A stretch of DNA of 36,010 nucleotides, taken from an uncultured Oscillospiraceae bacterium (GTDB lineage: Bacteria > Bacillota > Clostridia > Oscillospirales > Oscillospiraceae). The position numbers were made by a program, and so were the translations under genes. The stretch lies in contig CAJTLI010000026.1 in NCBI GenBank assembly GCA_910577525.1, forward strand, positions 1 through 36,010, read 5' to 3'. The notes under the pieces are model-generated. The model did no database searches. It had not been told where the DNA came from and saw only the letters and a program-made list of their open reading frames with translations. This document shows positions 15,633-23,292 of this stretch, piece by piece (positions within the stretch are counted from its first letter, which is position 1; every line of letters begins with the position of its first letter).

Positions 15633-17074
15633 GACGGCGTATCATCCAAATCGCGGCGGCCCTGCTTCTGCTGGCCATTGTGCCCGCGGCGCTGGTGGGG
15701 ACGGGGCTGTCCCTGCCCCCCTGTTATCAGGACAGCTACTATGCCGAGCTGCCCGTGCTCTACCGCCGCCTGACCGGCAGCCCGGGGAAGCGGCTGATCC
15801 TGGTGGGGGGGAGCAGCGTCGCCTTTGGGGTGGACGCGGACCTTTTGGAGCGCACCCTGGCCCGGTACGGATACGAGTATACCGTGTGTCCCTTCGGCCT
15901 GTACGCCGCGGTGGGGGTCAGCGCCATGCTGGAGCTGTCCCAGAGCCAGCTGCGGGAAGGGGACGTGGTGGTGCTGGCCATAGAGCCCGCCGGCGAAGCC
16001 CTGTCGGGCTACTTCGGCGCGTCCGCCTTTTGGAAGTGCGCCGAGGAGGCCCCCGAGCTGCTGGCCGCCGTGGGTCCCGCCCACCGGGCGGCGCTGGCGG
16101 GCAATTACGCCGGCTATCTTCAGGAGCGGACGGCCATCTGCTCCAGCGGCCAGTTCCCTCAGGGGGAGGGGGCCTATGCCAAGTCCTCCTTTGATGAAAA
16201 CGGCAATATGATTTTTTACCGGGCGGGGAACGTGATGGCCCTGGGCTGGGACACCGGCGCGCCGGTGGATCTGGCGGCGGTGTCCGTTTCGCCGGACCTT
16301 GCCCGGCAGGTGAGCCGCTATTGCCGGACGGCTCGGGAACGGGGGGCCCAGGTATACCTCAGCTTCGGCCCCGTGAACCGCTCCGCCCTGGAGGGGGACC
16401 CGGAGGAGGGGGCGGCGGCCTATTTCCGCGCCTGTCTGGACGCCTTTGGCTGCCAGGCCATCAGTGACCCCAACCGCTATATTCTGGACAGCGGCTGGTT
16501 TTACGACTCCAACTTCCACCTGAACTCCGCCGGGGCCGCGCTGCGCACCTGCCTGCTGGCGGAGGACCTGCTGGCCCAGTTCGGCTGCTATGAACAGCTG
16601 GACCTCCCCTGGCCCGCCATGCCGGAGCCGGCGCCCCCGGCGGCGGAGGACACGCCGGACAGCGGCTGGTTTTCCTATTCCGCCGTGGGCGGCAGCGGCG
16701 GCGGGTATGTGGTGTCCGGCCTGACCCAGGCGGGGCTGGCGCAGTCCCGGCTCACGGTCCCCGCCAGCTTTGAGGGAAAGCCGGTGGTGGGGATAGAGGC
16801 CCGCGCCCTGGACGGCGCGGCGGCGCTGGAGGAGCTGCGCCTGCCGGAAACCGTCGAGAGCCTGCCGGATGGGGCGTTTTCAGACTGTCCAGCGCTGACC
16901 CGGCTGGTGCTGGAGCACACCCGGCGGCTGTGCCGCATTACGGAGCGCACCTTCGAGGGCGCGCCCCAGGTGAGGGTGTACGTCCCCGCGGAGGCGTATC
17001 CCCTTTACCGGGACGGGGTCGGCTGCGAGATCAACCTGTGGGCGGCGCTGCTGGAGCGGATCTTTCCCTATTGA
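15629..17074 (+). CDS. Membrane-anchored SGNH-type protein with C-terminal LRR_5
   Basis: A 481-residue protein with one N-terminal hydrophobic helix (5-27) that acts as anchor or signal. The SGNH domain (about 50-320) has GGSSVAFG with putative nucleophile S62, YTVCPFGLYAAVG near 84-96 and D293/H297 in FYDSNFHLNSAG, a classic DltD/AlgJ-like last block. A Pro-rich linker (326-345) leads to a BspA-like LRR_5 module (about 376-452). It starts at ATG 15629 within ATGA, overlapping the first SGNH gene. The two SGNH proteins are paralogues in logic but place the LRR module on opposite sides of the catalytic domain. It is the last gene of the operon; no clear plus-strand terminator follows. Confidence 0.82.
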   Translation: MRRRIIQIAAALLLLAIVPAALVGTGLSLPPCYQDSYYAELPVLYRRLTGSPGKRLILVGGSSVAFGVDADLLERTLARYGYEYTVCPFGLYAAVGVSAMLELSQSQLREGDVVVLAIEPAGEALSGYFGASAFWKCAEEAPELLAAVGPAHRAALAGNYAGYLQERTAICSSGQFPQGEGAYAKSSFDENGNMIFYRAGNVMALGWDTGAPVDLAAVSVSPDLARQVSRYCRTARERGAQVYLSFGPVNRSALEGDPEEGAAAYFRACLDAFGCQAISDPNRYILDSGWFYDSNFHLNSAGAALRTCLLAEDLLAQFGCYEQLDLPWPAMPEPAPPAAEDTPDSGWFSYSAVGGSGGGYVVSGLTQAGLAQSRLTVPASFEGKPVVGIEARALDGAAALEELRLPETVESLPDGAFSDCPALTRLVLEHTRRLCRITERTFEGAPQVRVYVPAEAYPLYRDGVGCEINLWAALLERIFPY

Positions 17075-17154
17075 GGGCCGTCCATCCTCCGGCGGCAGCG
17101 AGTCTCCGCCCTTCTCCAACGTCACAGGCTTTTGGGGCACGGCGGCAGGGACGT

Positions 17155-17191
17155 TAAAAAACCGCCGGCAGGATGCAATCCTGCCGGCGGT
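17155..17191 (-). terminator. Terminator of the ZIP transporter gene
   Basis: A perfect 14-bp stem (17161-17174 with 17178-17191) with a GCA loop is followed on the minus strand by TTTTTAAC. The plus strand lacks a T-run here, so it serves the minus-strand gene. Confidence 0.75.
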
Positions 17192-17254
17192 CAGCCTGTG
17201 GGGAAAGCCTGTTCCACAAGCTGCCTGCGATTTTTTGAACAAGTCCCTTGCCCC

Positions 17255-18034
17255 TCATCCCAGCGCCGCGTCCAGCGCCAGCATGACGGTAAAGCCCGCC
17301 GCGAAGAACAGCGTCCCCAGGTTGGAGTGCTCCCCGGCGGATGTCTCGGGGATCAGCTCCTCCACCACCACATAGATCATGGCCCCCGCCGCGAAGCTGA
17401 GCAGATAGGGCAGGGCGGGCAGGAGCAGGCCCGCCATCAGCATGGTCAGAACTGCCGCCAGGGGCTCCACGACGCCGGAAAGGACGCCATACAGGAACGC
17501 GCGCCCTTTTCCCACCCCCTCCGCCCGGAGGGGCATGGAGATGACCGCCCCCTCCGGAAAGTTCTGAATGGCGATGCCCAGGGACAGCGCCAGCGTCCCG
17601 GCCGTGGTGATGCCGCTGTCCCCTGACATCCAGCCCGCCAGCACCACCCCCACCGCCATTCCCTCCGGGATGTTGTGGAGGGCGACGGCCAGCACCAGCA
17701 TTCCGGTCCGATTCAGCCGGGTGGGCGGGCCTTCCGGACGGCTGCTGTTCTGGTGCAGGTGGGGGACCGTCCTGTCCAGCACCAGCAGAAACAGGATGCC
17801 CAGCCAAAACCCGATCACCGCCGGGAGAAACGCCCACCGGCCCATGTCCGCCTGCTGCTCCATGGCGGGGAGCAGCAGGCTCCAGACAGACGCCGCCACC
17901 ATGACCCCGGCGGCAAAGCCGGTCAGCGCCCGCTGAACCAGCGGATTCATCTCCCGCCTGAGAAAAAACACGCATCCCGCTCCCAATGAGGTCCCCAAAA
18001 AGGGGAGGAGCACCTCAGCCAACAGATTTTCCAT
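17255..18034 (-). CDS. ZIP-family metal transporter
   Basis: A 259-residue, eight-helix divalent metal importer of the ZIP/ZupT type (zinc, iron or manganese). The signature helices are present: HNIPEGMAVGV (120-130) and NFPEGAVISM (158-167), which form the metal site. A His-containing loop (PHLHQN, 91-96) follows helix three. The reading frame is open upstream, but ATG 18034 with GGAGG seven bases before it gives the standard length. It lies downstream of the Feo genes on the same strand (114 bases after the Cys-rich peptide), consistent with metal acquisition; joint transcription is possible but unproven. Confidence 0.88.
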   Translation of the reverse strand: MENLLAEVLLPFLGTSLGAGCVFFLRREMNPLVQRALTGFAAGVMVAASVWSLLLPAMEQQADMGRWAFLPAVIGFWLGILFLLVLDRTVPHLHQNSSRPEGPPTRLNRTGMLVLAVALHNIPEGMAVGVVLAGWMSGDSGITTAGTLALSLGIAIQNFPEGAVISMPLRAEGVGKGRAFLYGVLSGVVEPLAAVLTMLMAGLLLPALPYLLSFAAGAMIYVVVEELIPETSAGEHSNLGTLFFAAGFTVMLALDAALG

Positions 18035-18148
18035 CGCGTTCCTCCAAAATTTTTCCTGCCTGCCGGACGGCTCCGGCGGACGCGCCGCCGCCGCACAGAT
18101 AGGTTCCCCCGCCGGCGGGCCGGTATCCATAAACGTCTCCGTAATAGT

Positions 18149-18289
18149 TCAGTGACAGCCGCGGCAGTTTCCGCAGTCGCCGTTGCAGCCTTCACCGGAC
18201 TTGTGGGACTTCCGCAGGGACCGGACAGCCAAAACCACAACGGCAATCAGTACGGCGATCACGATGATGTTTCCAAAAATAGCGGGCAT
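18149..18289 (-). CDS. FeoB-associated Cys-rich membrane protein
   Basis: A 46-residue peptide with one hydrophobic helix (residues 3-23), a basic turn (RSLRKSHK) and a Cys-rich tail (CNGDCGNCRGCH, 35-46). This is the typical form of FeoB-associated Cys-rich proteins found next to feoB in Firmicutes; they are thought to aid iron transfer or assembly. AAAGGAG lies nine bases before the ATG. It follows feoB by 25 bases and belongs to the same transcript. Confidence 0.88.
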   Translation of the reverse strand: MPAIFGNIIVIAVLIAVVVLAVRSLRKSHKSGEGCNGDCGNCRGCH

Positions 18290-18314
18290 AGCCAGTCGCT
18301 CCTTTCCAATTCAC

Positions 18315-20729
18315 TCACTTCGCGGCGGCGGCCACAGAGGTCAGCCGCCGGGCGCTCTCCTCACCCTGATACCCCTTTCGAACCAGCAGGCCGATGATCC
18401 CGGCCAGGGCCGCTATGGCGATAACGGTCCACAGGCCGAAGGACACCGTGCCCATAATCAGCCCGCCAAGCTGGTAGACGATGAGGGAGATCACGTAGGC
18501 GAAGCCGCACATATAGCCGATGGCGGTCCAGGTCCACTTGGCGTTGTTCATCTCCCGCTTGATGGCTCCCATGGCGGCGAAGCAGGGGGCGCACAGCAGG
18601 TTGAAGATCATGAAGGAATAGGCGGAGACGGCGGTGAACGCCGTGCCCAGGTTGACAAAGATGTTGCCCGGATACAGCACGCCCATGGTGGACACCACCT
18701 CCTCCTTGGCGATGAGGCCGGTGATGGTGGCCACGGTGGGCTCCCAGCTGCCGAAGCCCAGGGGGACAAAGAGCACCGCGATTACGCCGCCCACCGCCGC
18801 CAGGATGGAGTCGGCGCTGTCCTCCACCATGCCGAAGCCCTCCGGCGTAAAGCCGAAGCCCTGGAGGAACCAGAGGACGATGGTGGACAGGAGGATGACG
18901 GTGCCCGCCCGCTTGATGAAGGACCAGCCCCGCTCCCACGTGGAGCGCAGGACGTTGCCAACAGAGGGGGCGTGGTAGGCGGGCAGCTCCATGACGAAGG
19001 GAGCGGGCTCCCCGGCGAAGGCCTTGAACTTCTTCAGCATGATGCCGGACGCCACCACGGCGGCGATGCCGATGAAGTAGGCGGAGGCGGCCACCAGGGC
19101 GGAGCCTCCGAACAGCGCCCCGGCGAACAGACCGATGATGGGCATTTTGGCCCCGCAGGGGATGAAGCCGGTGGTCATGATGGTCATCTTCCGGTCCCGG
19201 TCCTGCTCGATGGTCCGGGAGGCCATGATGCCGGGAACGCCGCAGCCGGTGGCCACCAGCATGGGGATGAAGCTCTTGCCGGACAGCCCGAAGCGGCGGA
19301 AGATCCGGTCCATGATGAAGGCGATTCGGGCCATGTAGCCCACGTCCTCCAGAATGGCCAGCAGCAGGAACAGCACCAGCATCTGGGGCACAAAGCCCAG
19401 CACCGCGCCCACGCCGCCCACGATGCCGTCCAGGATCAGGGATTTCAGCAGCCCGTCGCACTGGAGCGCGTCCAGCCCGCCCTCCATGAGCACCGGCAGG
19501 CCGGGCACCCAAGCGCCGTATGCGGCGGGGTCGGGCTCCTCCACGGCCAGCGCCTCGTTGTAAGCGGCCTCCGTGGCCTCCAGCGCGATAACCTCCTCCG
19601 CCTCGTCGTCGTACAGGTAGGCTGTGCTCTCACCCTTCTCGTAGGCGGCGATGACGGCCTCGGCCTCCTCGAAGGCGCCAGCGGCCTCGTCATAGCCCTC
19701 CGCGTCGGAGCCGGTGAAGGGCAGGAACCAGCCGTCGCCAAACAGGCCGTCGTTGGCCCAGCCGGTGGCGGCGGTGCCGATGGAGATGGGGATGGTGAAC
19801 CGCTCCGTCTCAATGGCGAAGCCGCCCATGGACAGGGCGTACACCAGGAACATCACCGCCACAAAGATGGGCAGGGCGGCGATCCGGTTGGTGACGATCC
19901 GGTCGATCTGGTCGGAAACGGACAGGCTGCCCTTGGCAGCTTTCTTCTTCACGGCCTTGGCGACCACGGAGTTGATGTAGGCGTACCGCTGGTTGGTGAT
20001 GATGGACTCGGCGTCATCATCCAGCTCCTTTTCGCAGTCGGCAATGTGCTGTTCCAGATGTGCTTTCAGATCGGCGGAGAGGTTCAGCTCCTCCAGAACC
20101 TTCTCATCCCGCTCAAAAATCTTGATGGCGTACCAGCGAAGATAGCCGTCCGACACCTTGCCCTGGATGGATTCCTCGATGTGGGCCAGGGCGTGTTCCA
20201 CGCTGCCGGTGAACACGTGGGGCAGCTCCCCGGCCTGATGGCGCTGGGCCAGGGCCACGGCCTTTTCCGCCGCCGCCATGCCGCCCTCCCCCTTGAGGGC
20301 GGACATCTCCACCACCTCACAGCCCAAAGCCCTGCCCAGCTTGGCAAGGTCGATGGCATCGCCGTTTTTCCGCACCAGGTCGATCATATTCACCGCCACC
20401 ACTACGGGCAGGCCCAGCTCGATGAGCTGGGTGGTGAGGTAGAGGTTGCGCTCGATGTTGGTGCCGTCCACGATGTTCAGGATAGCGTCCAGCTTCTCCT
20501 TCACCAGATAGCTGCGGGCCACCACCTCCTCCAGGGTGTAGGGGGACAGGGAGTAGATGCCGGGCAGGTCCTGGAGCACCGCGTCCTTATGGCCCTTCAG
20601 CCGGCCCTCCTTCTTCTCCACCGTCACCCCCGGCCAGTTGCCCACGTACTGGCTGGAGCCGGTGAGGGCGTTGAACAGGGTGGTCTTGCCGCAGTTGGGA
20701 TTGCCCGCCAGGGCAATTTTGATGTCCAT
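18315..20729 (-). CDS. feoB: Ferrous iron transporter B
   Basis: An 804-residue Fe(II) importer. The N-terminal G domain has G1 GNPNCGKTT (9-17), G3 DLPG (54-57), G4 NMID (114-117) and G5 SALKG (143-147); a helical GDI-like region follows (about 170-265). The membrane part contains two Gate-type regions (GFVPQMLVLFLLLAILED near 445 and its counterpart GFGSWEPTVATITGLIAKEE near 690). Residues about 335-415 form a long Asp/Glu/Ala-rich extracytoplasmic insertion not present in the short E. coli-type loop. Start ATG 20729 with AAAGGAG nine bases upstream. Upstream are two feoA genes, downstream the Cys-rich peptide. A GTTAG-type operator half 120 bases upstream and a MITE separate it from feoA. 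Confidence 0.95.
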   Translation of the reverse strand: MDIKIALAGNPNCGKTTLFNALTGSSQYVGNWPGVTVEKKEGRLKGHKDAVLQDLPGIYSLSPYTLEEVVARSYLVKEKLDAILNIVDGTNIERNLYLTTQLIELGLPVVVAVNMIDLVRKNGDAIDLAKLGRALGCEVVEMSALKGEGGMAAAEKAVALAQRHQAGELPHVFTGSVEHALAHIEESIQGKVSDGYLRWYAIKIFERDEKVLEELNLSADLKAHLEQHIADCEKELDDDAESIITNQRYAYINSVVAKAVKKKAAKGSLSVSDQIDRIVTNRIAALPIFVAVMFLVYALSMGGFAIETERFTIPISIGTAATGWANDGLFGDGWFLPFTGSDAEGYDEAAGAFEEAEAVIAAYEKGESTAYLYDDEAEEVIALEATEAAYNEALAVEEPDPAAYGAWVPGLPVLMEGGLDALQCDGLLKSLILDGIVGGVGAVLGFVPQMLVLFLLLAILEDVGYMARIAFIMDRIFRRFGLSGKSFIPMLVATGCGVPGIMASRTIEQDRDRKMTIMTTGFIPCGAKMPIIGLFAGALFGGSALVAASAYFIGIAAVVASGIMLKKFKAFAGEPAPFVMELPAYHAPSVGNVLRSTWERGWSFIKRAGTVILLSTIVLWFLQGFGFTPEGFGMVEDSADSILAAVGGVIAVLFVPLGFGSWEPTVATITGLIAKEEVVSTMGVLYPGNIFVNLGTAFTAVSAYSFMIFNLLCAPCFAAMGAIKREMNNAKWTWTAIGYMCGFAYVISLIVYQLGGLIMGTVSFGLWTVIAIAALAGIIGLLVRKGYQGEESARRLTSVAAAAK

Positions 20730-20767
20730 GCTTCGTCTCTCCTTTCAAAATGTTTGGATTTACGGCG

Positions 20768-20845
20768 TGTAGGGGCGCATATCATGCGCCCGCAGGATAC
20801 GCACCGCAGATGGCCCGGTTGCGGGCGGATGATATCCGTCCCTGA
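20768..20845. repeat. Dispersed palindromic repeat, copy 1
   Basis: TGTAGGGGCGC followed by ATATCATGCGCC opens the element: a hairpin GGCGCAT/ATGCGCC with loop ATC. It closes with a second hairpin, GGCGGAT/ATCCGTC, and a degenerate end. A related copy at 33879-33958 has GGCGGAT/ATCCGCC in the first stem, so both arms changed together. Confidence 0.65.
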
Positions 20846-20861
20846 ATTAGCGATAGCTAAC
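20846..20861. promoter_or_regulatory. GTTAG-N6-CTAAC operator-like site upstream of feoB
   Basis: ATTAG-CGATAG-CTAAC matches the palindrome found three times at the feoA promoter (21512-21615), with the same six-base spacing. It suggests a metal-responsive regulator also acts between feoA and feoB (inference). Confidence 0.55.
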
Positions 20862-20878
20862 CACAGGCCAACAAAATT

Positions 20879-21043
20879 TAGGGAAGGACTGATTCAACCG
20901 GCAAGAGCGATTCGCGCGAGATTTTTTGCCACAGCGAGGCGGGATTTCGCCGGAATCATTGTGTTTATTTCAGGAAATCGCAACGAAGGTGTGGCAAAAA
21001 GATCCGCAAAGCGCCGCAGGCGCATTGAATCAGTGCTTCCCTA
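20879..21043. mobile_element. 165-bp MITE between feoA and feoB
   Basis: The ends are 19-bp inverted repeats with one mismatch: TAGGGAAGGACTGATTCAA at 20879 and TTGAATCAGTGCTTCCCTA ending at 21043. A 3-bp direct repeat ATT (20876-20878 and 21044-21046) fits a target duplication. The interior has no ORF but pairs with itself (for example TTTTTTGCCACA near 20941 with TGTGGCAAAAA near 20991). The right end supplies the TAG stop of feoA. Confidence 0.8.
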
Positions 21044-21262
21044 ATTTACCTCGATCATCTCCGCGTCCGTCTTCCGCACAGACAGCTCGTATCCCCGGAC
21101 ATTCAGCTCCATGGGGTCGCCCAGAGGGGCCACCTTACGGACGAAAATCTCCACGCCCTTGGTGATGCCCATGTCCATGATCCGGCGCTTCACCGGGCCC
21201 TCCCCGTAGAGCCGCACCACGGTGGCGGTCTCGCCTACCTTCACATCCTTCAATGTTTTCAT
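21041..21262 (-). CDS. feoA: FeoA-family protein (second copy)
   Basis: A 73-residue SH3-like cytoplasmic protein that assists FeoB. Family features: MKTLKDVKVGETATVVRL, the central GPVKRRIMDMGITKGVEI (21-38) and VAPLGDPMELNVRGYELSVR (44-63). The start chosen is ATG 21262, eight bases after AAAGGAG; an ATG at 21268 overlaps that site too closely. It lies 13 bases downstream of the first feoA. The stop codon TAG is formed by the first bases of the adjoining MITE, so the original C-terminus may have differed slightly. Confidence 0.9.
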   Translation of the reverse strand: MKTLKDVKVGETATVVRLYGEGPVKRRIMDMGITKGVEIFVRKVAPLGDPMELNVRGYELSVRKTDAEMIEVN

Positions 21263-21275
21263 GCCCATCTCTCCT

Positions 21276-21488
21276 TTATATCTGAATTCGGTTTGCCATG
21301 GTTTTATCCAGCGCAATCCGGCTGTCCTTCACCTGCACGATCAGGTTTCCCCCGATCTCGCTGACCACCGTCACATCGCTGTCCACCACAAAGCCCAGCT
21401 CCGCCAGGTGCTGGCGCACCTCGTCCCTGCCGGTGATCTTTCGGATCGCGGCGGTTTCCCCTGCCTTTGCCATTGTCAGCGGCATCAT
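21276..21488 (-). CDS. feoA: FeoA-family protein (first copy)
   Basis: A 70-residue SH3-like FeoA domain protein: MPLTMAKAGETAAIRKITG, HLAELGFVVDSDVTVVSEI and GNLIVQVKDSRIALDKTMA are typical. It is more divergent from the second copy than a recent duplicate would be, so the two probably have separate roles (inference). ATG 21488 is seven bases after GGGGGAGG; a second ATG follows at once. It is first in the feoA-feoA-feoB-Cys peptide cluster and is directly downstream of a strong promoter carrying the GTTAG-N6-CTAAC sites. Confidence 0.88.
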   Translation of the reverse strand: MMPLTMAKAGETAAIRKITGRDEVRQHLAELGFVVDSDVTVVSEIGGNLIVQVKDSRIALDKTMANRIQI

Positions 21489-21511
21489 TTCTTCGCCTCC
21501 CCCCTCACAAA

Positions 21512-21571
21512 GTTAGTAGTTGCTAACCTCTGAACCGGCCTTAGTTTACCATTGCTAACCGCCGGTGTCAA
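21512..21571 (-). promoter_or_regulatory. feoA promoter with overlapping GTTAG-N6-CTAAC operators
   Basis: On the minus strand TTGACA (21571-21566) and TAAACT (21548-21543) are 17 bases apart, a near-consensus promoter. A perfect-arm palindrome GTTAG-TAGTTG-CTAAC lies at 21512-21527, just downstream of the expected start. A degenerate copy (21544-21559) overlaps the -10. The pattern resembles DtxR/IdeR-family operators (TTAG-N6-CTAA), so iron repression is inferred. Confidence 0.75.
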
Positions 21572-21599
21572 GACCCTTTCCGGAAAAAACTGCTTTTTG

Positions 21600-21615
21600 G
21601 TTAGAATCCGCTAAC
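21600..21615. promoter_or_regulatory. Distal GTTAG-N6-CTAAC operator
   Basis: GTTAG-AATCCG-CTAAC has perfect arms (GGTTAG/CTAACC when extended by one base). It lies about 30 bases upstream of the feoA -35, after the hydrogenase terminator. Confidence 0.65.
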
Positions 21616-21687
21616 CTGCGCATGGAAGCGACCGCGCGGGGAGGCTTGTCCGTAAACGCCTGGAGAGAACCGGCTCAAGCGGCGCTG

Positions 21688-21722
21688 AAAAAAGCGGGCC
21701 GCCCGGAGCTCCCGGGCGGCCC
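21688..21722 (-). terminator. Terminator of the hydrogenase gene
   Basis: GGGCCGCCCGG (21696-21706) and CCGGGCGGCCC (21712-21722) form a perfect 11-bp stem; six Ts follow on the minus strand. Confidence 0.8.
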
Positions 21723-21738
21723 TTATTGCTGTATTTTG

Positions 21739-23226
21739 TTACACCCGGTTGGCCTCTACCGCGCCGCCGGGCTTTTTCTCGCTGCTTTGGAGTCCGTCGT
21801 TCCCGCCGCCGGCCTGAGAGACCGCGCCGTTGATGGTGCGGTCTCCCGCCTGCTTGGCGTGCTTGGACACCTCCACCTTGTTCTTGGGACTGCGCATAAT
21901 CACCGCCGGGCCCTGGACGCAGCCGCCTTGGCACGCCATGCCCTCGATGAAGTTCTCGGGCAGCACGCCCTTGTTCATCTTCAGCAGGGCGATCTTGCAC
22001 TCCTCAATGCCGGAGCAGGGCAGGGTCCTGGCCTCCACCTTGCTGCCCATCTCCTTCAGCGCCTGGCCCACCGCCGCCGCCACGCCGCCGCTGGCGGCGA
22101 AATTGCGGCCAAAGCCGCTGGCCTGATCCAGGGGTGCCTCGGGCATCTTGGTCACGTCGATGCCCTTGGCGGTGAGCATGGAGTAGAGCTCCTCAAAGGT
22201 GATTACCAGGTCCACGGAGGAGCGGGTGCGGCCCAGATGGAACTCCCGCTTTTTCGCCACGCAGGGGCCGATGAACACCACTCGGGCCAGGGGGTCCCGG
22301 TCCTTGATGTACCGGCCGATCATCACCATGGGGGAGGGGGTGGTGGACACTTTGGGCACCATGTCGGGCATGTGGCGCTCCACATAGGCCACGAAGGCCG
22401 GGCAGCAGGAGGAGGTCATACCCTCGCCGCCCCGCTCGTCGAACTCGGCGGCCTCCGCCTTGGCGGTGAGGTCCGCGCCCAGAGCCACCTCGGCCACCTC
22501 ATAGAAGCCCATCTCCTTCAGGGCGGACACCATCTGACCGGGGGTGCAACCGAACTGGCCCACAAAGGCGGGGGCCAGGATGGCGTACACGTGGAGGCCC
22601 CACTTGTCCGCGCCCAGCAGCATCTGGATCACGTCCACGATGTAGGATTTATCCATGATGGCGCCGAAGGGGCACTGAACCACGCACTCGCCGCAGGAGA
22701 TGCACTTGCCGGCGTCGATGCTGGCCTTGCGGTCGGGGCCCATGGAGATGGCCTTCACCGGGCAGCCCCGCTCGCAGGGGCGCATGTTCTTGGTGATGGC
22801 GCCATAGGGGCAGGCGGCCACGCACTTGCCGCACAGCACACACTTGGAGTGGTCGATGACCGAGCGGTGGTTTTCAATGCGGATGGCCCCCTTGGGGCAG
22901 GCCTCCACACAGCGGTGGGCGATACAGCCCCGGCAGGACGGGCCCACGCTGATCTCGGTGACGGGGCACTCGTCGCAGGCGATGGGCAGCACCTCCACCA
23001 GGTTGGGATTGGCCCGGTCGCCGCCCATGGCCATCTTCACCCGGCTGGTGACCACCGCCCGCTCCTTGTAGATGCAGCAGCGCATTTGGGCCTCGGGACC
23101 GGGGACGATCTGCTCGGGTATGTCCAGAATCTCGTTGGTGTCCAGTTTGTCCTCCCAGGCCAGACGGGCGACGGCGGTAAGTACCTGGTCTTTGAGCTGC
23201 TGTACTTTGGTTTCGTATTGACGCAT
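21739..23226 (-). CDS. Monomeric [FeFe] hydrogenase, group B-type
   Basis: A 495-residue cytoplasmic hydrogenase. The N-terminal part has a CDECP segment (84-88), a Cys-rich loop CRGCIAHRCVEACPKGA (98-114) and two further ferredoxin-type motifs (CVLCGKCVAACP 129-140 and CISCGECVVQCP 175-186). The H-cluster domain has L1 TSSCCPAF (271-278), L2 GPCVAKKRE (320-328) and L3 ACQGGCVQGP (431-440), so all four cluster-binding cysteines are present. This motif set fits the group B lineage (TIGR04105-like). The frame is open upstream but ATG 23226 has GGAGGAG five bases before it. The last 40 residues are a low-complexity tail. The gene stands alone; partner is likely ferredoxin, and the direction of catalysis (H2 production or sensing) is not decided by sequence. 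Confidence 0.9.
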   Translation of the reverse strand: MRQYETKVQQLKDQVLTAVARLAWEDKLDTNEILDIPEQIVPGPEAQMRCCIYKERAVVTSRVKMAMGGDRANPNLVEVLPIACDECPVTEISVGPSCRGCIAHRCVEACPKGAIRIENHRSVIDHSKCVLCGKCVAACPYGAITKNMRPCERGCPVKAISMGPDRKASIDAGKCISCGECVVQCPFGAIMDKSYIVDVIQMLLGADKWGLHVYAILAPAFVGQFGCTPGQMVSALKEMGFYEVAEVALGADLTAKAEAAEFDERGGEGMTSSCCPAFVAYVERHMPDMVPKVSTTPSPMVMIGRYIKDRDPLARVVFIGPCVAKKREFHLGRTRSSVDLVITFEELYSMLTAKGIDVTKMPEAPLDQASGFGRNFAASGGVAAAVGQALKEMGSKVEARTLPCSGIEECKIALLKMNKGVLPENFIEGMACQGGCVQGPAVIMRSPKNKVEVSKHAKQAGDRTINGAVSQAGGGNDGLQSSEKKPGGAVEANRV

Positions 23227-23292
23227 GGCGGCTCCTCCTTCTATGATGTCATTCTCAAAATTTGTTAAAAAAATGTCGATGCCAACACTTGA

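Noticed and set aside
18183..21044. 953-codon plus-strand frame opposite feoB
   Set aside because: Mirror frame rich in Gly/His/Asp; feoB on the other strand has all G-domain motifs.
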